A stretch of 64,000 nt of DNA from Lentzea terrae (GTDB taxonomy: Bacteria > Actinomycetota > Actinomycetes > Mycobacteriales > Pseudonocardiaceae), in NCBI RefSeq assembly GCF_003265345.1, contig NZ_QFWW01000059.1:175238-239237 (forward strand). Reading direction: 5' to 3'. Positions 15,919-24,409 of the stretch are shown in pieces; position 1 is the first letter of the stretch, and each line of letters begins with the position of its first letter. The translations under genes and the position numbers were made by a program. Under the pieces are notes generated by a model that saw only the letters and a list, made by a program, of their open reading frames with translations, ran no database searches and had not been told where the DNA came from.

Positions 15919-16506
15919 GTGCTGTCGACTGTGTTCCGCCTGCTCGCGAAGGCCAGGCACGCCCGCGCGTTGCATCCGCGCGGCGTCCTGACGACCGGAG
16001 AGCTGAGCGGTACTCCACCGTTTCCCGCCAACGCGACCGTGCCCGTGCGCCTCTCGAAGGGCGCCGGCACGGGTCCTGGCAAGCCGGACGTGCTCGGCAT
16101 CGCACTGCGGGTGCCCACCGAGTCGGGCGACTGGGACCTGCTGCTGTCGAGCACCGGCACGGGCGAACGGACGCGGTTGCTGCCGAAGTTCGTGCGCCAC
16201 TGGAAGGACGCTCGGCTCGGCACGCTCGCGCCGTACCGGTACCGCGGCGAGCTGGTCTGGTTCATGGCTGTTCCCGACGCCCTCGAGGGCGAGATGCCGT
16301 CGGGGTTCACCCTCCACGCCTCCGGCAAGGACGCCGACTGGCGCCAGGTCGCCACCGTGACGCTGCACCGTCAGGACCGCGACCTGGCGCCGGTCGCGTT
16401 CGACCCGACGCTCAACCTGCTGCCGGGAATGGAACTGGCGCCGCGCTGGCTCGCCCTGCTGCGCGAGCGGGCGTACGAGGGGAGCCGGCGCGGCCGCGAG
16501 TCATGA
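15919..16506 (+). CDS. Conserved actinobacterial protein, catalase-like barrel traits
   Basis: A protein of about 195 residues; GTG 15919 is chosen because the protein then begins VLSTVFRLLAKARHAR, a start seen in relatives, but the ribosome site is poor and GTG 15931 is possible. ALHPRGVLTTGEL and FPANATVPVRLSKGAGTG resemble the HPRG and substrate-channel segments of catalase-fold proteins, yet no haem-binding Tyr motif is present. Some databases label relatives phosphodiesterase without support I can see. Role unknown. Overlaps the convergent DUF1360 gene by 6 bp. Confidence 0.7.
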   Translation: MLSTVFRLLAKARHARALHPRGVLTTGELSGTPPFPANATVPVRLSKGAGTGPGKPDVLGIALRVPTESGDWDLLLSSTGTGERTRLLPKFVRHWKDARLGTLAPYRYRGELVWFMAVPDALEGEMPSGFTLHASGKDADWRQVATVTLHRQDRDLAPVAFDPTLNLLPGMELAPRWLALLRERAYEGSRRGRES

Positions 16507-16977
16507 CTTCAGCTTGTCGTACACCAGGTTCAGCGCGTCCGACGCCGCGACGGCCGTCAGCGCCGTCGACACCAGCCGGGTGAGCCGCGGCGCGAACACC
16601 AGTCCCGCGGTGAGCCCGCTCGCGATCCACACCCCCGCACAGAACGGGCACGTGAGCAGCTCGCCGATCGCGTGCTGCGCCGGGTGGTCCGACCGGGCGG
16701 TCTCCTTGAGCTCCGCGTGCCCCGCCGGTTCCTCGTAGCGGGTGAACGGCGCCCGCAGCGGGCTCGTCACCGCCTCCTTGGTCAGCAACCGGCTCGCCTT
16801 GTGCGTCGCCACACCGACCAGTGCGGTGTCGCGCAACGAGAACCGCTCGGGCAGCCGGACGCCGGTGAGGCGCCCGGCCACTGAGACCGCGCCCGCGAGA
16901 GCCGCGTAGCTGCCGATGGCGAGGAGGTAACCGGGCAACGGCCGGTGCTCGCCGTACGCCTGCCAGATCTTCTTCAC
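16501..16977 (-). CDS. DUF1360 membrane protein
   Basis: A 158-residue protein with hydrophobic segments at about 15-35, 112-128 and 130-148. HKASRLLTKEAVTSPLRAPF and the Cys pair in LLTCPFCAGVW are the DUF1360 signatures. The family has unknown function and is often sporulation-linked in Firmicutes. GTG 16977 overlaps the TGA of the upstream SDR gene (GTGA), so both are translated from one message. Confidence 0.85.
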   Translation of the reverse strand: MKKIWQAYGEHRPLPGYLLAIGSYAALAGAVSVAGRLTGVRLPERFSLRDTALVGVATHKASRLLTKEAVTSPLRAPFTRYEEPAGHAELKETARSDHPAQHAIGELLTCPFCAGVWIASGLTAGLVFAPRLTRLVSTALTAVAASDALNLVYDKLKS

Positions 16978-17777
16978 TCGTCGGAGTCCTTCGCCGATCC
17001 CGGTTCCGTCATCGTCCGCATCATCTTGGCCTTCACCGGATCCGGCGCGACCTTCCCGGCGATCGCCTGGACCTTGTTCTTCAGCGACCCCGCGACCACG
17101 TGGTCGTCGCCCTTCATCAGCGCGTCGAAGCCCTGCTGCGCCACCTGCGCCGGGTCGTCCTTCTCGCTCGTCGCCACCTTGGTGTCCTGCATGCCCGCGC
17201 GCTCGAAGAACTCCGTGTCGGTCGGTCCCGGCATCAACGTCGTCACGGAAACCCCGGTGTCGCGCAGCTCTTCCCGCAGGCCCTGCGCGAACGACGCCAG
17301 GAAAGCCTTGGAAGCCGCGTAAACCGAGTGGAACGGGCCGGGCGCGGTCGCGGCCACCGAGGACGTGAAGAGCACCTTGCCCTCCTTGCGGTCCACCATG
17401 TCGCCGATCAGCCGATGGGCCAGATGCACGGAAGACCGGACGTTCAGGTCCACTATCTCCAGGTTGTCGCCGAGCGACGTGTCGCGGATGAAGTCACCAC
17501 CGACGCCGACGCCCGCGTTCACGGCGAGCACGTCGACCGGGCGTCCCAGCGAACGCACGCGCGAGACCAGCAGCTCCACGCCCTCGTAACCGCGGAGGTC
17601 GACGCGCATCGCTTCCACGTGCACGCCACCGCTGCGCAGCTCGAGTTGCGCGGCCGTTTCGTCGATCCGTTCGTCCTCGGCCGCGACCACGACGTCGAAG
17701 CCGTTGTCGGCGAGCACTTTCGCGAGTTCGTAACCTATTCCACTCGATGCACCGGTTACCACGGCAAGCGCATTCAC
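16974..17777 (-). CDS. Short-chain dehydrogenase/reductase
   Basis: A 267-residue classical SDR. The NAD(P) site is TGASSGIGYELAKVL at the N-terminus, NAG appears as VLAVNAGVG, and the catalytic Ser and YxxxK are in FTSSVAATAPGPFHSVYAASKAF. A C-terminal tail of about 55 residues beyond the usual core contains a Lys-rich segment. GTG 17777 is preceded by AAGGAGA at good spacing. Substrate unknown. Forms a two-gene operon with the DUF1360 gene. Confidence 0.88.
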   Translation of the reverse strand: MNALAVVTGASSGIGYELAKVLADNGFDVVVAAEDERIDETAAQLELRSGGVHVEAMRVDLRGYEGVELLVSRVRSLGRPVDVLAVNAGVGVGGDFIRDTSLGDNLEIVDLNVRSSVHLAHRLIGDMVDRKEGKVLFTSSVAATAPGPFHSVYAASKAFLASFAQGLREELRDTGVSVTTLMPGPTDTEFFERAGMQDTKVATSEKDDPAQVAQQGFDALMKGDDHVVAGSLKNKVQAIAGKVAPDPVKAKMMRTMTEPGSAKDSDE

Positions 17778-17916
17778 AGGTGTTCTCCTTCCGGTCGAAC
17801 ACCGGATACCCGTGGCCACCAGGTCGATGCGACATCGGCCGAAAGTCCGATGCAACCTCACCGGCCCGTGGGGTGTCCTTATCGGTAGGTTGGTCGAAAC
17901 GACATGGGGGACTTTC

Positions 17917-18912
17917 GTGCGCAAAATTCTTCTCGCGCCGCTGTGCGCGCTGGTCACGGTAGCCGTGGCGGCGTGCAGTCCGTCAGGTCCGGATCAGGCC
18001 AATCCGGAGCTGGCGCAACGCGGCACGACGATGACCAAGGTCAAGCCGACCAGGCAGGACCTGACGACCAAGCTGAGCATCTCCGGCAAGGTCGAGATGA
18101 ACCCGACGTTCGGGCTCGTCGCGCCGGTCGCGGGCCAGGTGCGGTACTTCGAGCTCCAGGCGCCCAACGGCACGCCCACCAAGCCCACCAGGGTCGCGAC
18201 GGTGTGGAAGGACCAGACGCCGAACTACGTGGAGATCCCGGCCGGTGCCACGTTCGGCGGCCGGCTCGTCGACGACAAGGCGACGGTGACGGCGGGCATG
18301 CCGATCGCGTCGGCCAAGCACGTCGGCTACGCGATCGTCGGCGACATCGACGGCCAGCAGGCGTACAAGATCAACGGCGCGCTGACGGACGTGACGGTGC
18401 AGATCAAGAACGGTCCCGGCCCGTTCCCGTGCACCGTGCTCGGCACCATCGCCGCGCTGCCGCAGGGCACCATGCCGGAGAAGCCCACGCAGACGCCGGA
18501 CACCAAGACCCCGCCGTCGGGCCAGACGAAGCAGCCCGAGCAGCCCAAGACGCCGGACCAGCCGCAGCAGCCGAGCTCCTCGACGGGTCTGCGCATCGTG
18601 TGCACCGCGCCCGCCGACGTGCAGATGATCAACGGCGCCAGCGCGTCGATCGAGGTCACCACCGGCAAGTCGACGCAGGCGCTGGTCGTTCCGGTCGAGG
18701 CCGTGGCCGGTCAGCAGGGCAAGGGCAAGGTCGACGTGATCCAGCCGGACGGCTCGCGCCGCACCACGGACGTCACGCTCGGCCTCACCGACGGCAAGGT
18801 CATCGAGGTCAAGTCGGGCCTCACCGGTGACGAGGAGCTCGGCGTGCCCGGCCCCAACCTGCCGGAAGCGCAGCAGCAGGGCGGCGACCAGCAGAAGCCG
18901 ACGGGACCGTGA
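17917..18912 (+). CDS. Efflux adaptor-like lipoprotein of ABC exporter
   Basis: A 331-residue protein from GTG 17917 behind GGGGG. It has a signal with lipobox VAVAACSPSG near residue 20. The body resembles the beta-barrel and membrane-proximal parts of HlyD/MacA adaptors (KLSISGKVEMNPTFGLVAPVAGQV at about 45-70 and ALVVPVEAVAGQQGKGKVDV at about 250). A Pro/Lys/Gln-rich linker interrupts the middle (about 185-220). With the ATPase and permease immediately downstream it forms a MacAB-like complex, here in a cell with a thick wall and no outer membrane tunnel. Confidence 0.8.
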   Translation: MRKILLAPLCALVTVAVAACSPSGPDQANPELAQRGTTMTKVKPTRQDLTTKLSISGKVEMNPTFGLVAPVAGQVRYFELQAPNGTPTKPTRVATVWKDQTPNYVEIPAGATFGGRLVDDKATVTAGMPIASAKHVGYAIVGDIDGQQAYKINGALTDVTVQIKNGPGPFPCTVLGTIAALPQGTMPEKPTQTPDTKTPPSGQTKQPEQPKTPDQPQQPSSSTGLRIVCTAPADVQMINGASASIEVTTGKSTQALVVPVEAVAGQQGKGKVDVIQPDGSRRTTDVTLGLTDGKVIEVKSGLTGDEELGVPGPNLPEAQQQGGDQQKPTGP

Positions 18913-19610
18913 TGACCGCCCCTCAGGTTCAAGTGCAGGCGCCGCTGCTCCAGCTCAACGGCATCACGAAAGTTCTGAAGGGCCAGGAGGAACCGCGCAC
19001 CATCCTGTCCGGGGTGGACCTCACCGTCCACCCCGGGCAGAGCGTGGCGATCCTCGGCCGGTCCGGCTCCGGCAAGTCGACGCTGCTGTCGTTGATCGGG
19101 CTCTTCGACCGCGCGGACGAGGGCCAGTACTTCTTGCACGGCAACGACATCACCAAGCTGCCCGAGCGCAGGGCCGCGGCGTTGCGCAGCGCGGAGTTCG
19201 GGTTCGTGTTCCAGCGCTTCTTCCTGCTCAAGCACCTCACCGCGGCGCAGAACGTGGCGATGGCGCTGGTGAACGGCCAGGGCTGGTCGGCGCGCCGCAA
19301 GCGCAAGCAGCAGGTGATGGACGCGCTGGAGCAGGTCGGCATCGCGCATCTCGCGAAGTCCAAGCCCAGCAGGCTTTCCGGTGGTGAGCAGCAGCGCGTG
19401 GCCATCGCCCGTGCACTGGTCCGGCAGCCGCGCGTGATCCTCGCCGACGAGCCGACGGGCGCGCTCGACACCGAGACCGGCAACCTCGTCGTCGAGGTGC
19501 TGCTCAACACGACCAGGCAGGGCTGCGGCCTCGTGCTGGTCACGCACGACCACGACCACGCGCGCAAGATGGGCCGCGTGCTGGAGCTGCGCGACGGGCG
19601 GTTCAACTGA
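18912..19610 (+). CDS. MacB/LolD-type ABC transporter ATPase
   Basis: A 232-residue ATPase with Walker A LGRSGSGKSTLL near residue 51, Q-loop FVFQRFF, signature LSGGEQQRVAIARAL, and Walker B VILADEPTGALD. All motifs for ATP hydrolysis are present. Its start overlaps the adaptor stop (GTGATGA, GTG 18909 also possible) and its stop overlaps the permease ATG. This ATPase subfamily drives mechanotransmission by FtsX-type permeases, moving peptides, lipoproteins or drugs outside the membrane. Confidence 0.93.
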   Translation: MTAPQVQVQAPLLQLNGITKVLKGQEEPRTILSGVDLTVHPGQSVAILGRSGSGKSTLLSLIGLFDRADEGQYFLHGNDITKLPERRAAALRSAEFGFVFQRFFLLKHLTAAQNVAMALVNGQGWSARRKRKQQVMDALEQVGIAHLAKSKPSRLSGGEQQRVAIARALVRQPRVILADEPTGALDTETGNLVVEVLLNTTRQGCGLVLVTHDHDHARKMGRVLELRDGRFN

Positions 19611-20938
19611 TGCTTTCCGGCAAGTTCCGGTCCGCCCTGGTCATCGGCGGACAGGGCATCCGCGCCCGAAAACTGCGCACGTTCCTGTCGATGGTCTCGC
19701 TGTTCCTCGGCGTCCTCGCGGTCGTGACCGTGCAGGCGGGGGCCGAGATCGCCGAACGGGCGATGCTCACCGACGTCGAGCTCCAGTCCGGCAAGGACGG
19801 CACGATGATGGGCTACATCCCCGGCGAGAAGGGCGCGCCGGGGATCGTCGAGGCCACGCTGAAGGGCCGGGCCGACGCGGTCGCGATGATCAGCTCGAAG
19901 GCGGTCATCGGTGAGCCGGGCGTGCGGCCGATCAACGAGGGCGGCATGCCGTTCGAGTACGCGAACCGCGGTGGCGACTACAGCGGCCCGTCGGTGTACT
20001 GCGACGCGGGCGGTGTGTGCCAGGAGCAGAAGCCGCAGGAGAAGAAGCCGGACGGCCAGGCGATCGAGGTCAGCATGGTCGCGCTGACCGGCGACATCCG
20101 GCCGTTCAAGCCGTTCCGCCCGGTCTCGGGCAACTGGCTCGACTTCGGCTCGGCCCCGTCGCTCGCCCCGCGGATCGTGCTGAACGAGGAGGCCGCGAAG
20201 GGCCTGCGGATGTACCGCGTCCCCGGCGAGATGATGATCGAGGGCGCCACCCACCACGTGTCGCCGCAGATCATCGGCGTCGTGCAGGACGGCTACGGTC
20301 AGCCGCGGGTGTACCTGCGTCTCGACGAGCTGCGCACGTGGATGCCGGCCCCGGCGGCGACCAGCGAGCTCGACAGGTTCCGCGGCGGCGGCACCGGCCT
20401 CGAGGTCTACCTGCAGCCGGGTTCGGACGACCTGCAGCAGCTGCTGAAGGCCAAGCTCGTCGGTGCCGGGATCGAGCAGAACAACCTGCACTTCCGGGTG
20501 GTCAACTCCAAGGAGCGCATGGAGTCCCAGCTGAAGATCATGCGGTTGATCTTCCTGGGCATGGCGTTCCTGGTGCTGCTGATCGGCGTCGCGGGCATCC
20601 TGAACGTCGGCCTCGCCACGGTCGGTGAACGCGTCGAGGAGTTCGCGCTGCGCCGAGCGGTGGGCATGTCTCGCATGCTGCTCGCCGGCATCGTGCTCGC
20701 CGAGACGTTGCTGACCGGCCTGCTGACCGCCGCGCTGGCGATCGGCGCGGGTGCGGCGGGCCTGCAGGTCGCGCTGATGATGTTCGGCAGCCGCTTCCCG
20801 TCGTTGCAGGGCACCACCTTCCCGTGGGAGGCAGGCGTTGCCGGCGTGATCGCGGGTCTGCTCGCCGGTGTGCTGGGTGGGCTCATCCCGGCCATCCGCG
20901 CGGCGCGAATTCCGATCGCCACAGTCATGCGGGCCTGA
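19610..20938 (+). CDS. FtsX/MacB-type ABC permease
   Basis: A 442-residue permease with one helix near residues 20-42, a large extracytoplasmic domain (about 45-300) and three C-terminal helices (about 308-330, 360-385, 405-430). This is the MacB/FtsX topology. The loop ERVEEFALRRAVGMSR after helix 2 is the coupling helix signature. The ATG overlaps the ATPase stop (TGATG). Cargo unknown. A strong hairpin terminator follows at 20969. Confidence 0.9.
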   Translation: MLSGKFRSALVIGGQGIRARKLRTFLSMVSLFLGVLAVVTVQAGAEIAERAMLTDVELQSGKDGTMMGYIPGEKGAPGIVEATLKGRADAVAMISSKAVIGEPGVRPINEGGMPFEYANRGGDYSGPSVYCDAGGVCQEQKPQEKKPDGQAIEVSMVALTGDIRPFKPFRPVSGNWLDFGSAPSLAPRIVLNEEAAKGLRMYRVPGEMMIEGATHHVSPQIIGVVQDGYGQPRVYLRLDELRTWMPAPAATSELDRFRGGGTGLEVYLQPGSDDLQQLLKAKLVGAGIEQNNLHFRVVNSKERMESQLKIMRLIFLGMAFLVLLIGVAGILNVGLATVGERVEEFALRRAVGMSRMLLAGIVLAETLLTGLLTAALAIGAGAAGLQVALMMFGSRFPSLQGTTFPWEAGVAGVIAGLLAGVLGGLIPAIRAARIPIATVMRA

Positions 20939-20968
20939 TCAGGAGGCGCAGGCCCGTCGCCGGCGAAG

Positions 20969-20995
20969 CCCCGGACCGTGAGAGACGGTCCGGGG
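20969..20995. terminator. Hairpin terminator, 11-bp perfect stem
   Basis: CCCCGGACCGT at 20969-20979 pairs perfectly with ACGGTCCGGGG at 20985-20995 across a GAGAG loop, followed by TTTCGTACTTT. It lies between the ABC operon and the convergent aldo/keto reductase gene, and the T-run serves the plus-strand operon best. Confidence 0.8.
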
Positions 20996-21007
20996 TTTCG
21001 TACTTTC

Positions 21008-21826
21008 TCAGGCCTGGTTGAACTCGTCCGGGTTCGGGCCGATGCGGCCGCCTCGGTCCAGTGTGGACAGCGCGGCGAGCTCGTCTTCGGACAGCTCGAA
21101 GTCGAACACCGCGATGTTCTCCCGGATCCGCGCCGACGTCACGGACTTCGGGATCACCACGTTGCCGAGCTGCAGGTGCCAGCGCAGCACGATCTGCGCG
21201 GCCGAACGGTGGTGGCGCGCGGCGATCTCCGTGACGACCGGGTCGGACAGCAGCTCACCGCCCTGGCCCAGCGGCGACCAGGCCTCGGTCTGGACACCGT
21301 GCTCGGCGTGGAACGCGCGCAGCTCGCTCTGCTGCAGGTACGGGTGCAGCTCGACCTGGTTCACGGCCGGCACCACGCCGGTCTCGTCGATCAGGCGGCG
21401 CAGGTGCGCGGGCTGGAAGTTGGAGACGCCGATCGCGCGGACCCGGCCTTCCTTCTGCAGCTCGACGAACGCCTTCCAGGTGTCGACGTACAGCTCGCGG
21501 GCGGGCGTCGGCCAGTGGATCAGGTACAGGTCGAGCACGTCGAGCCCGAGCTTGTTCATCGACTCGTCGAACGCGCGCAGCGTCGGGTCGTAGCCCTGGT
21601 CGGCGTTCCACAGCTTCGTCGTGATGAACAGCTCGTCGCGGTCGACCATGCCGAGCGCCGCACCCACGCCGCTCTCGTTGCCGTAGATCGCGGCGGTGTC
21701 GATGCTGCGGTAGCCGGCCTTGATCGCCTCGCTGACCGCGGGCGTGGCCTCCGCGTCCGGCACCTGCCAGACGCCGAAACCGAGCTGGGGCATCTCGACG
21801 CCGTTGTTGAGCTTCACGATGTTCAA
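21008..21826 (-). CDS. Aldo/keto reductase
   Basis: A 272-residue AKR, close to the 2,5-diketo-D-gluconate reductase type. The catalytic tetrad is visible: Asp and Tyr in SIDTAAIYGNE (about 44-54), Lys in FITTKLWN and His in LYLIHWP. The C-terminal IPKSVTSARIREN binds the NADPH phosphate. The start ATG 21826 gives the family-typical N-terminus with NNGVEMPQLGFGVW. Lies 19 bp downstream of the SDR gene in the same direction, so it is probably part of the MarR-controlled unit. Confidence 0.93.
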   Translation of the reverse strand: MNIVKLNNGVEMPQLGFGVWQVPDAEATPAVSEAIKAGYRSIDTAAIYGNESGVGAALGMVDRDELFITTKLWNADQGYDPTLRAFDESMNKLGLDVLDLYLIHWPTPARELYVDTWKAFVELQKEGRVRAIGVSNFQPAHLRRLIDETGVVPAVNQVELHPYLQQSELRAFHAEHGVQTEAWSPLGQGGELLSDPVVTEIAARHHRSAAQIVLRWHLQLGNVVIPKSVTSARIRENIAVFDFELSEDELAALSTLDRGGRIGPNPDEFNQA

Positions 21827-21845
21827 AACAGATCCTTACTCGTTT

Positions 21846-22619
21846 TCACGGAATCAGCGTCGGCGCGGTACCGCCGTCGACGCGCAACGCGGCACCGGTC
21901 GTCGCGGACGACAGGTCCGACGCCACGTAGGTGATGAGGTTCGCGACCTCGTGCGGGCGGATCAGGCGGCCCAGCAGCAACGTGGGCCGTTCGGTGCGGA
22001 CGAACTCGGCCTCGCCGCCCTCGCCGACGCGGTCGCGGATGAACTCCTCGACGCCCGGCGTGAGGGTCGGGCCGGGCAGCACCGAGTTCACCGTGACACC
22101 GGTGCCCTTCACGGCCTGCGCCATGCCCCGCGCGATGGCGAGCTGCGCGGTCTTCGTCATGCCGTAATGGACCATCTCGGTGGGCGTGAAGACGGACGAC
22201 TCGCTGCTCACGAAGATCACCCGGCCCCAGCCGCGCTCGACCATGCGCGGCGTGTAGTGCCGCGAGAGCCGTACACCGGACATGACGTTGGTGTCGAAGT
22301 ACCGCTGCCACTCGGCGTCGTCGATCTCGAACACCGGTTTCGCGCCGTAGATGCCCATGTTGTTGACCAGCACGTCCACGTCGGGCAGCTGGTTCACCAG
22401 GCGAGACGCACCCTCGGCGGTCGCGATGTCGGCCGCGACACCAGACACATCAACACCAGGCAGGTCTCCGTTCAGCTTCGCCAGCGCCTCGTCCACGCGC
22501 TCCTGGCTACGACCGCTGATGACGACCGCGGCACCCGCCTTGAGCAGCGCCTCCGCCGTCGCGAAGCCGATGCCGGAGGTGGAGCCCGTCACCAGGGCCG
22601 TGCGTCCCGACAGATCCAT
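21846..22619 (-). CDS. SDR family oxidoreductase, MarR-divergent
   Basis: A 257-residue classical SDR from ATG 22619 (GGGGAGAG upstream). Motifs are TGSTSGIGFATAEAL at the N-terminus, NNMGIYG in place of NNAG, a catalytic Ser in FVSSESS and the Tyr-Lys pair in HYGMTKTAQ. The C-terminus ends in RVDGGT. It is divergent from a MarR regulator across an 83-bp region with a 25-bp dyad, and followed by an aldo/keto reductase, suggesting an inducible carbonyl-reducing or detoxification unit. Confidence 0.9.
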   Translation of the reverse strand: MDLSGRTALVTGSTSGIGFATAEALLKAGAAVVISGRSQERVDEALAKLNGDLPGVDVSGVAADIATAEGASRLVNQLPDVDVLVNNMGIYGAKPVFEIDDAEWQRYFDTNVMSGVRLSRHYTPRMVERGWGRVIFVSSESSVFTPTEMVHYGMTKTAQLAIARGMAQAVKGTGVTVNSVLPGPTLTPGVEEFIRDRVGEGGEAEFVRTERPTLLLGRLIRPHEVANLITYVASDLSSATTGAALRVDGGTAPTLIP

Positions 22620-22654
22620 GTCTCTCCCCGGTAGACTTGTTGAAGACGATAATG

Positions 22655-22679
22655 AGCGTACGCAATAGTTGCACACGCT
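22655..22679. promoter_or_regulatory. 25-bp dyad, probable MarR operator
   Basis: The sequence has the form AGCGT-NN-GCAA-NNN-TTGC-NN-ACGCT, so both outer (5 bp) and inner (4 bp) arms are perfect. It sits mid-way between the divergent SDR (start 22619) and MarR (start 22703) genes, the classical position for a MarR repressor that controls itself and its neighbour. Confidence 0.65.
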
Positions 22680-22702
22680 GTCTATTCGAGAAGGGTTGAC
22701 CT

Positions 22703-23140
22703 ATGTCACTGGACGACGACGCCGTCCAGGCGCGCGCTCAGGGTTGGCGCACGCTCGCGGCGTTGCACGCACGCATCGAGGACCGTCTCGAGAGAGCGCT
22801 GCAGAAGGCGCACGAACTCTCCGTCAGCGAGTACACCGTTCTGGACGTCCTCAACCGCCAGGACGGCTTCCACCTGCGGATGAACCAGCTGTCCAACGCC
22901 GTGGTGCTTAGCCAGTCGGCCACGACGCGCCTGGTCACGCGCCTGGAGGAGCGCGGCCTGCTCGCCCGCTACCTGTGCCCGACGGACCGCCGCGGCATCT
23001 ACACCGAGGTCACCGAGAAGGGCCACGAACTGCTCGCGCTCGCCCGTCCGACGCACGACCAGGCCCTGTCCGAGTCGCTGGCCGAGGCCGAGGGGATGCC
23101 GGAGCTGAAGCCACTCGTCGAGGCGCTCGCCAGGCTGTAG
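22703..23140 (+). CDS. MarR family transcriptional regulator
   Basis: A 145-residue winged-helix protein: helices at about 10-45, the recognition region NQLSNAVVLSQSATTRLVTRLEERGLL (about 60-87) and wing CPTDRRGIYTEVTEKG (about 91-106). This is full MarR length. Conserved wing Asp and Arg (DRR) are present. Divergent from the SDR gene; probably responds to a phenolic or oxidised ligand, by family analogy. Confidence 0.93.
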   Translation: MSLDDDAVQARAQGWRTLAALHARIEDRLERALQKAHELSVSEYTVLDVLNRQDGFHLRMNQLSNAVVLSQSATTRLVTRLEERGLLARYLCPTDRRGIYTEVTEKGHELLALARPTHDQALSESLAEAEGMPELKPLVEALARL

Positions 23141-23159
23141 GTCAACTAAGCTCACCCGT

Positions 23160-23957
23160 ATGGCCGACACGCAGTACGAAGACCTGCTCCGCCACGTCCT
23201 GAAGGAGGGCGTGCGCAAGGAGGACCGCACCGGCACCGGCACGCGGTCGATCTTCGGCCACCAGCTGCGCTACCCGCTCGCCGCCGGCTTCCCGCTGATC
23301 ACGACGAAGAAGGTCCACTTCAAGTCGATCGCCTACGAGCTGCTGTGGTTCCTGCGCGGCGACAGCAACGTGAAGTGGCTGCAGGACCACGGCGTGACGA
23401 TCTGGGACGAGTGGGCCGGCGCCGACGGCGAGCTCGGCCCGATCTACGGCGTGCAGTGGCGCTCGTGGCCGACCCCGGACGGCGGTCACGTCGACCAGAT
23501 CGCGGACGTTCTCCGCACCTTGCGGGAGAACCCGGACTCGCGCCGGATCATCGTGTCCGCCTGGAACGTCGGCGAGATCCCGCAGATGGCGCTGCCGCCC
23601 TGCCACGCGTTCTTCCAGTTCTACGTGGCCGATGGCAAGCTGTCGTGCCAGCTCTACCAGCGCAGCGCGGACCTGTTCCTCGGCGTGCCGTTCAACATCG
23701 CCTCCTACGCGCTGCTGACCCACATGATCGCCGCGCAGACCGGGCTCGGGGTCGGCGACTTCATCTGGACCGGCGGCGACTGCCACATCTACGACAACCA
23801 CGTCGAGCAGGTGGAACTGCAGCTGAGCCGCGAGGCGCGCCCGTTCCCGGAGCTGCGCATGGCCTCCGCGCCGTCCTTGTTCGACCACTCCTACGAGGAC
23901 TTCGAGATCGTCGGTTACGACCCGCATCCCGGCATCAAGGCTCCGGTGGCGGTGTGA
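23160..23957 (+). CDS. thyA: Thymidylate synthase ThyA
   Basis: A 265-residue enzyme making dTMP from dUMP with methylene-tetrahydrofolate. Landmarks: RTGTGTRSIFG (phosphate-binding Arg loop), the catalytic Cys in LPPCHAFFQFYV near residue 147, QRSADLFLGVPFNIASY and the terminal IKAPVAV. All are in canonical places and the length matches the E. coli enzyme. The dihydrofolate reductase gene overlaps its stop. Confidence 0.98.
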   Translation: MADTQYEDLLRHVLKEGVRKEDRTGTGTRSIFGHQLRYPLAAGFPLITTKKVHFKSIAYELLWFLRGDSNVKWLQDHGVTIWDEWAGADGELGPIYGVQWRSWPTPDGGHVDQIADVLRTLRENPDSRRIIVSAWNVGEIPQMALPPCHAFFQFYVADGKLSCQLYQRSADLFLGVPFNIASYALLTHMIAAQTGLGVGDFIWTGGDCHIYDNHVEQVELQLSREARPFPELRMASAPSLFDHSYEDFEIVGYDPHPGIKAPVAV

Positions 23958-24409
23958 TCGGCCTGATCTGGGCCCAGGCGCCGAACGGCGTGATCGGCCG
24001 CGACAACGCCATCCCGTGGCACGTCCCCGAGGACATGAAGCACTTCCGGGAGACCACCGCGGGTGCGGCCGTCCTGATGGGCCGCCGCACCTGGGAGTCG
24101 CTGCCGCCGCGCTTCCGGCCGTTGCCCGGCCGCCGCAACCTGGTGCTGTCGCGGACCCCGCAGGACGGCGCCGAGACGTTCGGCAGCATCGAGAAGGCGC
24201 TCGCCGACGTCACCGGCGACGCGTGGGTGATGGGCGGCTCGGCGGTCTACGCGGCCGCGCTGCCGTTCGCGGACCGCATCGAGGTCACCGAGATCCGCGA
24301 GGTCTTCGAGGGCGACACGTACGCGCCGGCGATCGACCGCGAGCCTCTGCACGTCGGTGAGTGGCAGGAGTCCAGCTCAGGCCTGCACTTCCGGTTCGTG
24401 AGCTACTAG
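23954..24409 (+). CDS. folA: Dihydrofolate reductase
   Basis: A 151-residue DHFR from GTG 23954, which overlaps the thyA TGA (GTGA). The protein starts VIGLIWAQAPNGVIG, has IPWHVPEDMKHF with the active-site Asp/Glu region, MGRRTWESLP binding NADPH, and WVMGGSAVYAAAL. It regenerates the tetrahydrofolate consumed by ThyA. Its stop overlaps the convergent YciI-like gene by the shared CTAG. Confidence 0.97.
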   Translation: MIGLIWAQAPNGVIGRDNAIPWHVPEDMKHFRETTAGAAVLMGRRTWESLPPRFRPLPGRRNLVLSRTPQDGAETFGSIEKALADVTGDAWVMGGSAVYAAALPFADRIEVTEIREVFEGDTYAPAIDREPLHVGEWQESSSGLHFRFVSY

